Below the pieces are notes generated by a model. It was not told the origin of the DNA, searched no databases, and saw only the letters and a list, made by a program, of their open reading frames with translations. This document shows, one piece after another, positions 16,204 through 26,166 of a DNA stretch of 64,000 bases. A program made the translations under genes and the position numbers. The stretch is from Bacteroidales bacterium (GTDB lineage: Bacteria; Bacteroidota; Bacteroidia; Bacteroidales; UBA7960). The stretch spans positions 1 through 64,000 of the forward strand of contig PWJZ01000027.1 of assembly GCA_003559855.1 (NCBI GenBank). Reading direction: 5' to 3'. Every line of letters begins with the position of its first letter. Position 1 is the stretch's first letter.

Positions 16204-19200
16204 TTGAAAGTAAGAGAATTTATAAATATTTACCGTTCGGATAAACGGGTAAGAGATATAGCTGATGCCGTACACGATACGGGAGCAGGCAGCTTTTTCA
16301 TAAGGGGTCTGTCAGGTTCTGCGTCGTCGGTCATTGCAGCAGCCGTATCAACATTGGTTCCTTGTCCGTCGTTGTTCATTTTACCTGATAAGGAAGCAGC
16401 TGTTTACTTTTTCAATGACCTTGAAAATCTTTTAAATGAAAAAGACCTTCCTGCCGAACGTCGCTCGGTCTTTTTTATGCCTTCATCATACAAAAAGCCT
16501 TTCGAAAAGCCCGATATTGACAATAACAACGTGTTGATGCGTTCGGAGGTCATCAACCGGCTTATCAGTGATAAAGCGGGTTTTCTGATAGTTACACATC
16601 CCGAAGCCCTTGCCGAAAAGATGATTTCGAAAAACAGCATTGAAAAAAGCAGTATCACAGTAATTAAAGACCAATCAGTATCTGTTGATACGCTTATTGA
16701 AATGCTGGCGGAAAATGATTTTGAACGTGTTGAATTCGTTATTGAACCCGGTCAGTTTTCAGTCAGGGGAGGAATAATAGATGTCTTTTCATTCTCGAAT
16801 GATCTTCCTTTCAGGATTGAAATTTTCGGAGATAAAACGGAATCGCTCAGGACTTTCAACCCCGAAACTCAACTTACCGTCAGATTGTCAGACAAGTTGG
16901 AAATATTGCCTGACATAAGAAAAATGGCTTACGGCAATGAGTTTACGGATCTTTTTTCAGCTATTCCGCAACGAACCATTCTTTGGCTTGAAGATGCGGC
17001 TTTGACAGCTGAAATTATTGAAAACAGCTTTCTGAAAGCCTGCGATATTTTTCATCATCTTTATCCCGGTGAAGAGCATGCTCTGGCTGCAGAGGATGTT
17101 TTCATTACAGCTTCTTTTTTCGCAGAAAAGCTTGATAAGTTTAATGTTATTGAATTTGGCAGGCAACATCTAGCACCTGATCACAATGTTTTTGAATTCA
17201 ACTTTTCGCCTCAGCCGTCATTTAACAAGAATTTCGAACTGTTGCGGGAAGATCTTCACAGAAAGACGTCGGAAGGTTACCGTAACCTTATCTTGTCGGA
17301 CAATGCCCGCCAGATCAACCGTCTTCATTCCATATTTGATGCTATAACCGTTGAAAAGCCGGATATGAAGGGGTTTAAGCATGATATTATGATGATAGCT
17401 ATTCATAGCGGCTTTGTTGATCATCATAACAAGATAGCATGTTATACGGATCATCAGATATTCGACAGGTATCACCGTTTCAGGCTTCGCAACAGGCTTC
17501 CTGCCAGGCAGGCTTTCACACTCAGAGAATTCAACAGCCTCAGGCCGGGAGATTATGTTACACATATTGATCATGGTATTGGTATTTACGGCGGGCTGGA
17601 GAAAATAGAAGTAAATGGAAAGTTGCAGGAAGCAATAAGGCTGATGTATAAGGGAGGCGACATATTATACATAAGCATTCACTCCTTGCATCGTATAGCC
17701 CGATACACAGGTAAGGACAGCAAGCCACCGGTGTTGCACAGGCTGGGCTCAAACGCATGGAGCAACCTTAAAAAGAAAACAAGGCAAAAGGTAAAGGATA
17801 TTGCCTCAGACCTTATCAAACTTTATGCCGAGAGAAAGGCGAAAAAAGGGATATCCTTTTCTCCCGACACCTATTTGCAAAATGAGCTGGAAGCGTCATT
17901 TATATACGAAGATACTCCCGACCAGGTAAAGGCTACTGCCGACACAAAAAAGGATATGGAGGTTGATTATCCTATGGACAGGCTGATATGCGGTGATGTC
18001 GGTTTTGGGAAGACCGAGGTTGCTATCAGGGCTGCCTTTAAAGCTGTAGCCGAGAGTAAGCAGGTGGCTGTCCTGGTTCCTACCACAATTCTGGCTTTAC
18101 AGCATTATCATACCTTTACGGAGCGGCTGAAAGAGTTGCCGTGCAGCATAAACTATATCAACAGGTTTCGTCCGGCAAGGGAGAAAAAACAGATACTCAG
18201 CGAACTGGAGGAGGGCCGGCTGGACATAGTGATAGGAACACACAGGCTTATAAGTAAAGATATAAGGTTTAAAGACCTCGGTCTGCTGATCATTGATGAG
18301 GAACAGAAGTTTGGCGTAAAAGCAAAGGAACAGCTGAAGAGAATAAAAACCAACGTTGACACCTTAACCCTCACCGCCACGCCTATACCGCGCACTTTGC
18401 AATTTTCCCTTATGGGCGCACGTGATCTCTCGCTTATCAACACGCCGCCACCAAACCGCTATCCGATTGTTACCGAAGTGCACGTATTCGGCGAAGAGCT
18501 GATCAGGGAGGCCATCATGTATGAAGTGTCGAGAGGCGGACAGGTCTTCTTTGTACATAACCGTGTTGAAAATATCAATGATGTTGCCGGCATCATCAGG
18601 CGGATATGCCCCGGCATCGATGTGGCAGTCGGGCATGGGAAAATGGAAGGCAAAATACTTGAAAAAGTTATGATAGACTTCATCAATGGCGATCATGACG
18701 TATTGGTTTCAACAACCATCGTTGAATCGGGGTTAGATATTCCCAATGCCAACACTATAATTATCAATAATGCCCACCATTTCGGGCTGAGTGACCTGCA
18801 CCAGATGAGGGGCAGGGTAGGGCGGTCAAATAAAAAAGCCTTTTGTTACCTGCTTGCACCGCCAATTAGCACTCTTACCGGCGAAGCAAGGAAAAGGTTG
18901 AAAGCTCTTGAGGAATTCTCCGAGCTTGGAAGCGGTTTCAATATTGCCATGCGCGACCTTGACATCAGGGGAGCCGGAAACATCATCGGAGCCGAACAAA
19001 GCGGGTTTATCAATGAAATAGGGTTCGAAACATACCATAAAATACTCGATGAAGCAATAGCAGAACTGAAGGAAAATGAGTTTAAAGACATCTTTAAAAC
19101 AGATGACGAAAAACCGAAAGAGAAAAGCTATGTAGATGAATGTTTGCTTGAAACTGACCTGGAGCTGTTGATCCCGAGCGATTATGTGTCGAGCATCGAA

Positions 19201-19614
19201 GAAAGGCTGGTACTTTATAAAGACCTTGACTCAATAAAAAGCTATAAGGAATTGAACTCATTTGCCAACATGCTGCGCGACAGGTTCGGGCCTATACCAC
19301 AGGAAACCCTCGGACTGTTTGATGCCGTTAAGCTAAGATGGCTGGCTGCAAAGCTCGGATTTGAAAAAGTGGTCATCAAATCGGAAAAGTTTATAGGATA
19401 TTTCATATCAAACCAACAATCGGAATATTACAATTCTGATACATTCAAGAAAGTGCTGCAGTTTGTTCAAAGCAACGGCCGCTTGTGCGGGCTCAAAGAG
19501 ACCGGCCATAAACTTAGCCTTACAATAAAAAATGTTAGAGATATTAAACAGGTTTTTGAGTATCTGAAACAGATGGATGAGAAGGTGGGTGAAGACTTGT
19601 CGGAGCATGCATGA
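16204..19614 (+). CDS. mfd: Transcription-repair coupling factor
   Basis: Mfd pushes RNA polymerase off DNA lesions and recruits UvrA. This 1136-residue protein has the UvrB-like N-terminal region (about 1-430), the CarD-like RNA polymerase interaction domain from about 440 (PGDYVTHIDHGIG), Walker A GDVGFGKT at 597-604, and the DEEQKFG box at 698-704. TATPIPRTL and RGRVGRS mark the RecG-like translocase, and a TRCF C-terminal domain follows. The start is TTG at 16204, immediately after the NifU TAA, and it gives the usual Bacteroidota N-terminus (REFINIYRSDKRV). Translation probably depends on ribosomes finishing nifU. Confidence 0.95.
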   Translation: MKVREFINIYRSDKRVRDIADAVHDTGAGSFFIRGLSGSASSVIAAAVSTLVPCPSLFILPDKEAAVYFFNDLENLLNEKDLPAERRSVFFMPSSYKKPFEKPDIDNNNVLMRSEVINRLISDKAGFLIVTHPEALAEKMISKNSIEKSSITVIKDQSVSVDTLIEMLAENDFERVEFVIEPGQFSVRGGIIDVFSFSNDLPFRIEIFGDKTESLRTFNPETQLTVRLSDKLEILPDIRKMAYGNEFTDLFSAIPQRTILWLEDAALTAEIIENSFLKACDIFHHLYPGEEHALAAEDVFITASFFAEKLDKFNVIEFGRQHLAPDHNVFEFNFSPQPSFNKNFELLREDLHRKTSEGYRNLILSDNARQINRLHSIFDAITVEKPDMKGFKHDIMMIAIHSGFVDHHNKIACYTDHQIFDRYHRFRLRNRLPARQAFTLREFNSLRPGDYVTHIDHGIGIYGGLEKIEVNGKLQEAIRLMYKGGDILYISIHSLHRIARYTGKDSKPPVLHRLGSNAWSNLKKKTRQKVKDIASDLIKLYAERKAKKGISFSPDTYLQNELEASFIYEDTPDQVKATADTKKDMEVDYPMDRLICGDVGFGKTEVAIRAAFKAVAESKQVAVLVPTTILALQHYHTFTERLKELPCSINYINRFRPAREKKQILSELEEGRLDIVIGTHRLISKDIRFKDLGLLIIDEEQKFGVKAKEQLKRIKTNVDTLTLTATPIPRTLQFSLMGARDLSLINTPPPNRYPIVTEVHVFGEELIREAIMYEVSRGGQVFFVHNRVENINDVAGIIRRICPGIDVAVGHGKMEGKILEKVMIDFINGDHDVLVSTTIVESGLDIPNANTIIINNAHHFGLSDLHQMRGRVGRSNKKAFCYLLAPPISTLTGEARKRLKALEEFSELGSGFNIAMRDLDIRGAGNIIGAEQSGFINEIGFETYHKILDEAIAELKENEFKDIFKTDDEKPKEKSYVDECLLETDLELLIPSDYVSSIEERLVLYKDLDSIKSYKELNSFANMLRDRFGPIPQETLGLFDAVKLRWLAAKLGFEKVVIKSEKFIGYFISNQQSEYYNSDTFKKVLQFVQSNGRLCGLKETGHKLSLTIKNVRDIKQVFEYLKQMDEKVGEDLSEHA

Positions 19615-19703
19615 TTCTTCGGCTGAGGAAGCATATAAGAGCAGGATGCTTTGTTCGGCATACCCATAAGACTTGATAAAATAATATAGCCGCAATTAAA
19701 AGT

Positions 19704-21113
19704 CTAATCCTCATCACCCCTTAAGATTTCGCTAATATCGCTCATCAGCTTTTTTGCCAGGTTATTGGCTTTTACTTCCGAATCGCTCTCCGAATAGATG
19801 CGAATAACAGGCTCGGTGTTTGATTTACGAAGATGTACCCATTGTTTGTCAAAAAAGATCTTTAAACCGTCTTGCTTATCTGTTTTGTATTTATTGTATC
19901 TTTCCGAGATTTTCAATAGTATCTTTTCGGTATCAACATCAGCGGGCAGTTCAATTTTATTTTTGGAGATGGTAAAATCAGGTAGTGTTTTTCTCAGTGA
20001 GCTGCATTTTTTGCCTGATTTTGCGAGGTACGTCAGGAATATTGCCGTTGCTGTCAGGGCATCCCTTCCGTAGTGCAGAGCGGGATATATAACGCCACCG
20101 TTGCCTTCGCCACCTATGACGGCATTTACATCTTTCATTTTCTCAACCACATTGGCTTCACCTACCGGACATGAATAGTGTTTGCCGCCGTATTTTTCAG
20201 TAATATCAGCCAGGGCTTGCGAGGAGGAGAGATTACTGACAGTTGCCGGTGTGTTGCCATCATGGTTTTGCAGCACAAAGTCGGCAACCGCCACCAGCGT
20301 ATATTCTTCTCCGAACGGCTCGCCGTCTTCCGAAATAATGGCTAGCCTGTCAACATCGGGGTCAACACCAAAGCCAACGTTTGCTTTTTTCTGAACCACC
20401 TGTGCTGAAAGTTCACTCAGATGCTCCGGCAATGGCTCAGGGTTGTGAGGGAAACGCCCGTTAGGATCACAGTATACCTCAATGACCTGCTTTACACCCA
20501 AAACTTCCAAAAGTAAAGGCATGGCTATACCGCCTACCGAATTAACAGCATCAACCGCTACTGTAAGATCCGCCTTTGTTATAGCATCACTGTCGACAAT
20601 TGGCAGAGACAATATTTTTTCTATATGCTCCTCGATCAACGATTCGTCCCTGATATACTTTCCTAGTCTGTCAACACCCTCAAAATCAAAATGGCTATCC
20701 ACGGCAAAACTCATTACTTCACCACCTTCATGTAAATTCAGCAATTCACCTTGTTCATTCAGCAATTTTAATGCATTCCAGTTTTTTGGATTATGGCTGG
20801 CGGTAATGACAATCCCGCCATGTGCATCGTATTCTTTTACCGCGATCTCAACGGTTGGAGTCGGGCACAAGCCGCCATCAATAATATCTATGCCCATAAA
20901 CTGAATGACAGCGGTTACGATTTTGTTAATCATTTCTCCCGAAGGACGGGCATCACGGCCAACAATAATTTTGACCTGTTTGTCAGGGTTTCTCTTCTTC
21001 AACCACATGCCAAAACTGCCGGCTATCTGCAAAATATCAACGGGTGTGAGGCTTTCACCAGTTTTGCCGCCTATTGTGCCGCGAATACCGCTTACGGATT
21101 TAATTAAAACCAT
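19704..21113 (-). CDS. glmM: Phosphoglucosamine mutase
   Basis: GlmM converts glucosamine-6-phosphate to glucosamine-1-phosphate for UDP-GlcNAc, the precursor of peptidoglycan and lipid A. The 469-residue protein has the phosphoserine loop TASHNPK (104-110, Ser106), the Mg-binding DPDVDRL (251-257), the sugar-binding GEGNGG (335-340), and a C-terminal phosphate-binding RKSNTEPVIRIY. GlmM and phosphomannomutase are close. The GlmM call rests on the overall pattern, so a hexosamine or hexose mutase of slightly different specificity is possible. It is convergent with mfd. Confidence 0.88.
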   Translation of the reverse strand: MVLIKSVSGIRGTIGGKTGESLTPVDILQIAGSFGMWLKKRNPDKQVKIIVGRDARPSGEMINKIVTAVIQFMGIDIIDGGLCPTPTVEIAVKEYDAHGGIVITASHNPKNWNALKLLNEQGELLNLHEGGEVMSFAVDSHFDFEGVDRLGKYIRDESLIEEHIEKILSLPIVDSDAITKADLTVAVDAVNSVGGIAMPLLLEVLGVKQVIEVYCDPNGRFPHNPEPLPEHLSELSAQVVQKKANVGFGVDPDVDRLAIISEDGEPFGEEYTLVAVADFVLQNHDGNTPATVSNLSSSQALADITEKYGGKHYSCPVGEANVVEKMKDVNAVIGGEGNGGVIYPALHYGRDALTATAIFLTYLAKSGKKCSSLRKTLPDFTISKNKIELPADVDTEKILLKISERYNKYKTDKQDGLKIFFDKQWVHLRKSNTEPVIRIYSESDSEVKANNLAKKLMSDISEILRGDED

Positions 21114-21242
21114 AGTAATGAATTTTATGCAAAAATACGAATGTAATAAAACATTACACCTGTTTTGTTTATTCAGGTAAATTCTTTTTTAAAAAATAAA
21201 ATAAATTACATAAAAACAGCGATATAAATATTAACAGTCTTT

Positions 21243-21274
21243 GTTGAAGATGTTTTAAATAAAGATTAATTTTG
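21243..21274 (+). promoter_or_regulatory. Bacteroidota promoter for the TamA/BamA-like gene
   Basis: GTTG (21243-21246), a 20-nt spacer, then TAATTTTG (21267-21274) fit the -33 TTG / -7 TAnnTTTG pattern. The implied start of transcription is near 21281, about 30 nt before the TTG start codon. A GGAGG at 21299-21303 sits at good Shine-Dalgarno distance, which is unusual in this window. Confidence 0.55.
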
Positions 21275-21311
21275 CACTTTCTTCTTATATAGTGATCTGG
21301 AGGGATAAACA

Positions 21312-23687
21312 TTGAAGATTAGATATTTTACTTATTTAGTTGTTATATATATATTCACGCTATCAGGCTGCAATCCGGCTAAGCATATACCTGAGAACCA
21401 ATATATTGTTAACGATAATGAAATAAAAGTCAAAGATGCTGATGTTCAGACCCGCGAATTGCGTAATTATATAAGGCAAAAGCCCAACCGCCGGATTTTT
21501 GGGTTTTACCGATTTCACCTTAATGTTTACCTGTTTGCTGACCGTCGGGAAGAAAGCCGCTTTACCGGTTGGTTAAAAAATACGATAGGTGAACCGCCGG
21601 TAATCTATAACCCTGTTCTGACAGAAAATACTGCCAATCAATTCAAGATTTATCTTCAGCGAAAAGGCTATTTTGAATGTTCGGTCGATTATGAAGTTAA
21701 ATTTAATGAGAGAAGGAAACATGCAAACATTACCTACTACCTGGAGGGTGGAAATCCCTATAGAATAAGAGATATAACATACTCCATACCCGATCCGCGT
21801 GTGGCTGAATATATTTACAATGATACTGTCAATTCGCTGATCAAGAGAAAAAATATTTATGACGCCGACATTTTACAGAAAGAGCGTAACAGGATCAGCC
21901 GTAATCTGCTCAATGAAGGGTTTTTCGGTTTTTCACGTGATTATATACACTTCAGGGTCGACAGCACAATAAGAAACAACAAAGTTAATATTGATATAGT
22001 GGTAAATAACCCGGTAAAAATATACAGGGTTGACCGAAGAGACTCTGTGGTAACTAAAAAACACAAAAGGTATAAGATTGACAACATATATGTTTTTCCT
22101 GATTATCTTGCATTGAGGTCTGATGACGCAAGAAGTGACACTACCGTTTATCATCATGTAATAAATAACCAAAACGGAAAAGATTCGCTGGCATATTATT
22201 TTGTTCATCGCAAACCTTTAAGGATTAGACCGTCAACAATAATAAAGAATTTGCGTTTTGAGCCCGGCGATTATTATGAGGTAAGGCTTGTGGAGCAATC
22301 ATATTCCTTTTTATCGGCGTTACGGATATTCAGGTTCACAAATATAGTATTTGATGAAATTCCTGCCGGGCATTTGAATTCCGATACTCTTGGACATCTG
22401 AACACACGTGTACAGCTTACACCTGCTCCGGCTAATTCTTTTACGATAGATGGTGAGGGGTTTAACACAGCTGGCAATCTTGGTATAGGAGGAAACTTTT
22501 TGTTTCAAAACCGTAATATTTTTCGTGGCGGTGAAACATTTAATATAAGGTTAAAGGGAGCTCTTGAGTTGGCAGGGGATTTGGGAACCGATGAAGCCAT
22601 ACAGCGTTTGCCTTTTAACACAGTGGAATTTGGCGGTGAAATAAGCTTTGATTTCCCCGATCTCATACTGCCATTTACAATTGAACGAATAACAGCTGTT
22701 GCAAGACCGAAAACCAGGATAATGTCGGGTATAAGTTTCCGGCAAAGGCCGGATTATACAAGATATCTGTTAAGCCTTACTTATGGCTTTGAGTGGAAAC
22801 CGTCAAAGCAAAAACAGCACAGTCTTTTTCCGGTTGAGATCAGTTCTATCAGGGTTTACAATGATTCTTTGCTCAGGGCAAGAATCCCTGAAGATAACCC
22901 GTTGATCCTGAGCAGTTTCAGTGATCATTTGATAACGGGAATGAGATACCGCTATATATACAATACTCAGCAAGTTGGAAGGCACGCCGATTTTGTATAT
23001 ACAATAATAAATGTTGAAACTGCCGGCAACCTTTTAAAACTGGCCGGTGATGTTTTTGATATGCCTCGTAATGAAGAAGATGAGAGTTATACCATATTCA
23101 ACATACCTTTTGCTCAGTATTCAAAAGCAGATATTGATTACAGGTATTACCGGGTTCTTGACCGGCAAAACACCGTTGTGTTCAGAATCATGACAGGTGT
23201 GGGTATTCCTTATGGCAACAGGGAGGTGTTGCCTTTTATAAAAAGTTATTATGGGGGAGGAGCCAACAGCATGAGGGCATGGCCTATCTATACACTTGGT
23301 CCGGGAAGTTATAGTCGTAAAACGGAAAATGATCAGCAGTATTATGACAGGTACGGCGACATTAAGCTGGAAGCGAATGTGGAATACCGTTTTGATATTT
23401 ATAAATCGTGGAAAGGGGCGTTGTTTGCAGAATGTGGTAATGTATGGTATGCCAGGGAAAATCCTGACTTTCCCGGTGGCGCATTTTACTTCGATACATT
23501 TTATAAAGATATTGCCGTAGGAGCAGGTGTAGGCACAAGATTCGACTTCGGATTTTTCGTGGTTAGGCTCGACGCTGCGGTACCTCTGCGTGATCCCGCC
23601 AAACCTGTTAGTGAACGCTGGATATCATCATGGCCGTCACTTACCGATGATTTTAACTTCAACATAGGCATCGGTTATCCATTTTGA
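21312..23687 (+). CDS. BamA/TamA-family outer-membrane barrel with lipobox
   Basis: This 791-residue protein has POTRA-like repeats in the first half (about 20-360, e.g. YLQRKGYFECSVDYEV) and a 16-strand-type barrel in the second, with the family GGANSMRAW motif near residue 650 and a terminal aromatic residue (GIGYPF). Such proteins insert other proteins into the outer membrane. The signal peptide ends in a lipobox, LSGC (Cys20), so the N-terminus may be lipidated. Start is TTG at 21312, supported by a GGAGG eight bases upstream. It is a second-type Omp85 protein rather than the essential BamA, since skp or other bam neighbours are absent. Confidence 0.85.
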   Translation: MKIRYFTYLVVIYIFTLSGCNPAKHIPENQYIVNDNEIKVKDADVQTRELRNYIRQKPNRRIFGFYRFHLNVYLFADRREESRFTGWLKNTIGEPPVIYNPVLTENTANQFKIYLQRKGYFECSVDYEVKFNERRKHANITYYLEGGNPYRIRDITYSIPDPRVAEYIYNDTVNSLIKRKNIYDADILQKERNRISRNLLNEGFFGFSRDYIHFRVDSTIRNNKVNIDIVVNNPVKIYRVDRRDSVVTKKHKRYKIDNIYVFPDYLALRSDDARSDTTVYHHVINNQNGKDSLAYYFVHRKPLRIRPSTIIKNLRFEPGDYYEVRLVEQSYSFLSALRIFRFTNIVFDEIPAGHLNSDTLGHLNTRVQLTPAPANSFTIDGEGFNTAGNLGIGGNFLFQNRNIFRGGETFNIRLKGALELAGDLGTDEAIQRLPFNTVEFGGEISFDFPDLILPFTIERITAVARPKTRIMSGISFRQRPDYTRYLLSLTYGFEWKPSKQKQHSLFPVEISSIRVYNDSLLRARIPEDNPLILSSFSDHLITGMRYRYIYNTQQVGRHADFVYTIINVETAGNLLKLAGDVFDMPRNEEDESYTIFNIPFAQYSKADIDYRYYRVLDRQNTVVFRIMTGVGIPYGNREVLPFIKSYYGGGANSMRAWPIYTLGPGSYSRKTENDQQYYDRYGDIKLEANVEYRFDIYKSWKGALFAECGNVWYARENPDFPGGAFYFDTFYKDIAVGAGVGTRFDFGFFVVRLDAAVPLRDPAKPVSERWISSWPSLTDDFNFNIGIGYPF

Positions 23688-23778
23688 TCTGATGATTGTT
23701 GCTATATGCCGGAGAACCCGAATATGGAATATAACGGTGGTAATTACATTATGTGAAATTCCGTCAATTTCTTGTTTG

Positions 23779-24207
23779 CTAAATATTTGCTTCCAAAACC
23801 TTTTGATTGTAAAACTGCTTGAATCGTTCCATTATCTGGTCGCGTGATCTTTGGTAATGTTTAATGACCTCGTCTTCGGTTCCTTTAAAATTTGCCGGAT
23901 CTTCAAATCCTATATGAATTCTTTTTGAAACTTTGCCCTTGAAAACGGGGCACTTTTCTTTTGCACTGTCACAGACGGTAATGAGATAATCAAATGATTT
24001 GTCAATATATTCATTAACATTAACGGGAGTATGGCTGCTAATATCAATGCCTACTTCATGCATTACTTTGACTGCGATAGGATTAACCTGTTCTTCCGGC
24101 TTTGTTCCGCACGAATATACAGCCATAGAAGGATCAAAGCTTTTTAAAAAGCCGTGTATCATCTGACTGCGACATGAGTTTCCCGTGCATAATATAAGTA
24201 TCTTCAT
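23779..24207 (-). CDS. arsC: Arsenate reductase, thioredoxin-coupled
   Basis: ArsC reduces arsenate to arsenite using a low-molecular-weight tyrosine-phosphatase fold. The 142-residue protein has the P-loop CTGNSCR (Cys7 to Arg13) and the resolving pair Cys79 and Cys86 in VCDSAKEKCPVF. The spacings of 72 and 7 residues match Cys10-Cys82-Cys89 of the plasmid pI258 enzyme. No arsR, arsB or acr3 lies beside it, so resistance would need an efflux pump encoded elsewhere. It is convergent with the barrel gene and divergent from the BCCT transporter. Confidence 0.9.
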   Translation of the reverse strand: MKILILCTGNSCRSQMIHGFLKSFDPSMAVYSCGTKPEEQVNPIAVKVMHEVGIDISSHTPVNVNEYIDKSFDYLITVCDSAKEKCPVFKGKVSKRIHIGFEDPANFKGTEDEVIKHYQRSRDQIMERFKQFYNQKVLEANI

Positions 24208-24542
24208 AACAGGGGTTGTTTGAATATCCGCATCAAAATTAATAATTTTTTTAAAAATGGTATTTCAAATTCTACTAATTATAATTTGTTTTACAGCAAA
24301 ATTAAATGATTGTCTCATCATATTACATAATGTTTTATTTCATTATAATTAATTGGTTATTACTTTGCATATGAGATATATTATTTATTTCTTTGTATCC
24401 TATGTTGGAATAGTGAAGTTTTTTGTTTTTGTTATCATTGTTTTAGCCCTTTATGCGGGCAATTATATTAATATTTTTTGTTGTTTTGTTTAATTTCCGG
24501 GTCAGGTTTTGATTTAACAGGAAATTTTAAATAATATCGGGC
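24208..24542. other. Divergent intergenic region arsC/BCCT
   Basis: This 335-bp AT-rich region separates two divergent genes. CAAAATTA at 24234-24241 gives TAATTTTG on the minus strand, a plausible -7 box 27 nt before arsC, without a -33 partner at normal spacing. No plus-strand box I trust precedes the transporter. No ORF or RNA gene is seen. Confidence 0.45.
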
Positions 24543-26129
24543 ATGATCGAATATATAAAAAGGATTGTTTTTCGATGGTTAGAGTGTGTAAATCCGCCGG
24601 TATTTTTTGGTGCGGCAATAAGTGTTCTTGCCATAATTATATATGGTGCTGTCTGGACTGAGTCTGCGGGTATATTGTTTGAAAGGATGCTGAACTTTAT
24701 ATCGAAATATTTTGGCTGGTATTATGTTCTTTTGGTTTTCTTTTTCTTTGTTTTTGTGATATGGTTGTATTTCAGTGATTATGGGAAGATTCGTCTTGGG
24801 GGTGATAAGTCAAAGCCTGAGTTTAATCGTTTTGGGTGGTTTTCGATGTTATTTGCTGCCGGTATGGGTATGGGCCTTGTTTTTTGGGGTGTTGCCGAGC
24901 CAATTATGCATTATTCTGATCCACCGGTGGCAGAGCCAAGAAGCATGGATGCTCTTAAGGAAAGCATGCGTTTTTCATTTTTCCATTGGGGTTTTCATCC
25001 CTGGGCTATATACATTATTTTTGCCATAGGCATATCATATTTTCATTTTCGTCATAAACTGCCTTTGGCACCTCGTTCGCTTTTTTACCCGATTCTGGGA
25101 GAAAGGATTTACGGCTGGACGGGTCATATAATTGACATATTTTGCACACTGGGTACATTGATGGGTGTGGCTACTTCGCTTGGGCTTGGCGCTATGCAAT
25201 TGAATTCGGGTATCAGTGTGCTTGCCGGCATACCCTATAATACCGATATGCAAGTCCTGATAATTATAATAATAACAGCGGTAGCCGTAATATCAGTGGT
25301 TTCAGGGTTAGCCAGGGGAATAAGGTATTTAAGCATAGTCAATCTTTGTATTTTACTTATACTTCTTTTGTTCATTTTTTTTACCGGTCCTACGCTTTTT
25401 CAGGTAAACATTTTATTAACAACTCTGGGAGATTATGTTCAGCAGATAGTGAATACCAGTCTTTGGCTTGACTTAAGGCCTGATTCTGACTGGCAGTCGG
25501 ACTGGACTTTGTTTTACTGGGGATGGTGGCTTTCGTGGTGTCCGTTTGTGGGTATTTTTATAGCCCGTATTTCAAGGGGTCGCACAATAAGAGAGCTTAT
25601 ATTATATGTTTTTATCGTGCCGGTGTTTGTCACGTTTTTATGGTTTTCTGTATTTGGCGGTACTGCCATGCATATTGAAATATTCGGTGCAGGTGGTATA
25701 TCCGATATTGTTAAGGAAAATGTGGCTATGTCGCTTCATGCGCTTCTGGATAATCTGCCTTTGGCTCAGATAACGCAATGGGTAGGGGTTTTGTTGATAG
25801 TAATTTTTTTCATAACCTCATCTGATTCGGGGTCTTTGGTAGATTGTTTGGTTACTTCCGGTGGCAATCCTGATCCTCCCACCGGGTTGCGCGTTTTTTG
25901 GGGAGTATCTGAAGGGGCAATGGCTGCAGCATTGCTGGTAGCAGGTGGGTTAAGTGCTTTGCAAACCGCTTCAATATCGGCAGGATTGCCACAAAGCATC
26001 ATCGTTCTGGCCTGTTGTTACAGCCTTGTTAAAGCATTAAGAAAAGATTATGCGGTGAAAGGCGTGCCTGACCTTGAAAAGCTGAAAGGTGATACAAATA
26101 AGGATGAAAACAGAAATAAACCGCAGTAA
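24543..26129 (+). CDS. BCCT-family betaine/choline/carnitine transporter
   Basis: This 528-residue inner-membrane protein has about 12 membrane helices. Family motifs are GMGMGLVFWGVAEP in the first third and WTLFYWGWWLSWCPFVG with IARISRGRTIRE in the second half, which forms the aromatic substrate box. Members import quaternary-ammonium osmolytes with sodium or protons. The short C-terminal tail (about 35 residues, charged) lacks the long osmosensing extension of BetP. Substrate is undetermined. It is probably monocistronic and convergent with the CvpA fusion gene. Confidence 0.93.
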   Translation: MIEYIKRIVFRWLECVNPPVFFGAAISVLAIIIYGAVWTESAGILFERMLNFISKYFGWYYVLLVFFFFVFVIWLYFSDYGKIRLGGDKSKPEFNRFGWFSMLFAAGMGMGLVFWGVAEPIMHYSDPPVAEPRSMDALKESMRFSFFHWGFHPWAIYIIFAIGISYFHFRHKLPLAPRSLFYPILGERIYGWTGHIIDIFCTLGTLMGVATSLGLGAMQLNSGISVLAGIPYNTDMQVLIIIIITAVAVISVVSGLARGIRYLSIVNLCILLILLLFIFFTGPTLFQVNILLTTLGDYVQQIVNTSLWLDLRPDSDWQSDWTLFYWGWWLSWCPFVGIFIARISRGRTIRELILYVFIVPVFVTFLWFSVFGGTAMHIEIFGAGGISDIVKENVAMSLHALLDNLPLAQITQWVGVLLIVIFFITSSDSGSLVDCLVTSGGNPDPPTGLRVFWGVSEGAMAAALLVAGGLSALQTASISAGLPQSIIVLACCYSLVKALRKDYAVKGVPDLEKLKGDTNKDENRNKPQ

Positions 26130-26166
26130 TACCCAAATGCGTGATATTAATCAGCTTATAGTTGGT

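Noticed and set aside
23779..24207. Arsenic resistance operon
   Set aside because: arsC stands alone between a barrel gene and an osmolyte transporter; no regulator or efflux gene is present.
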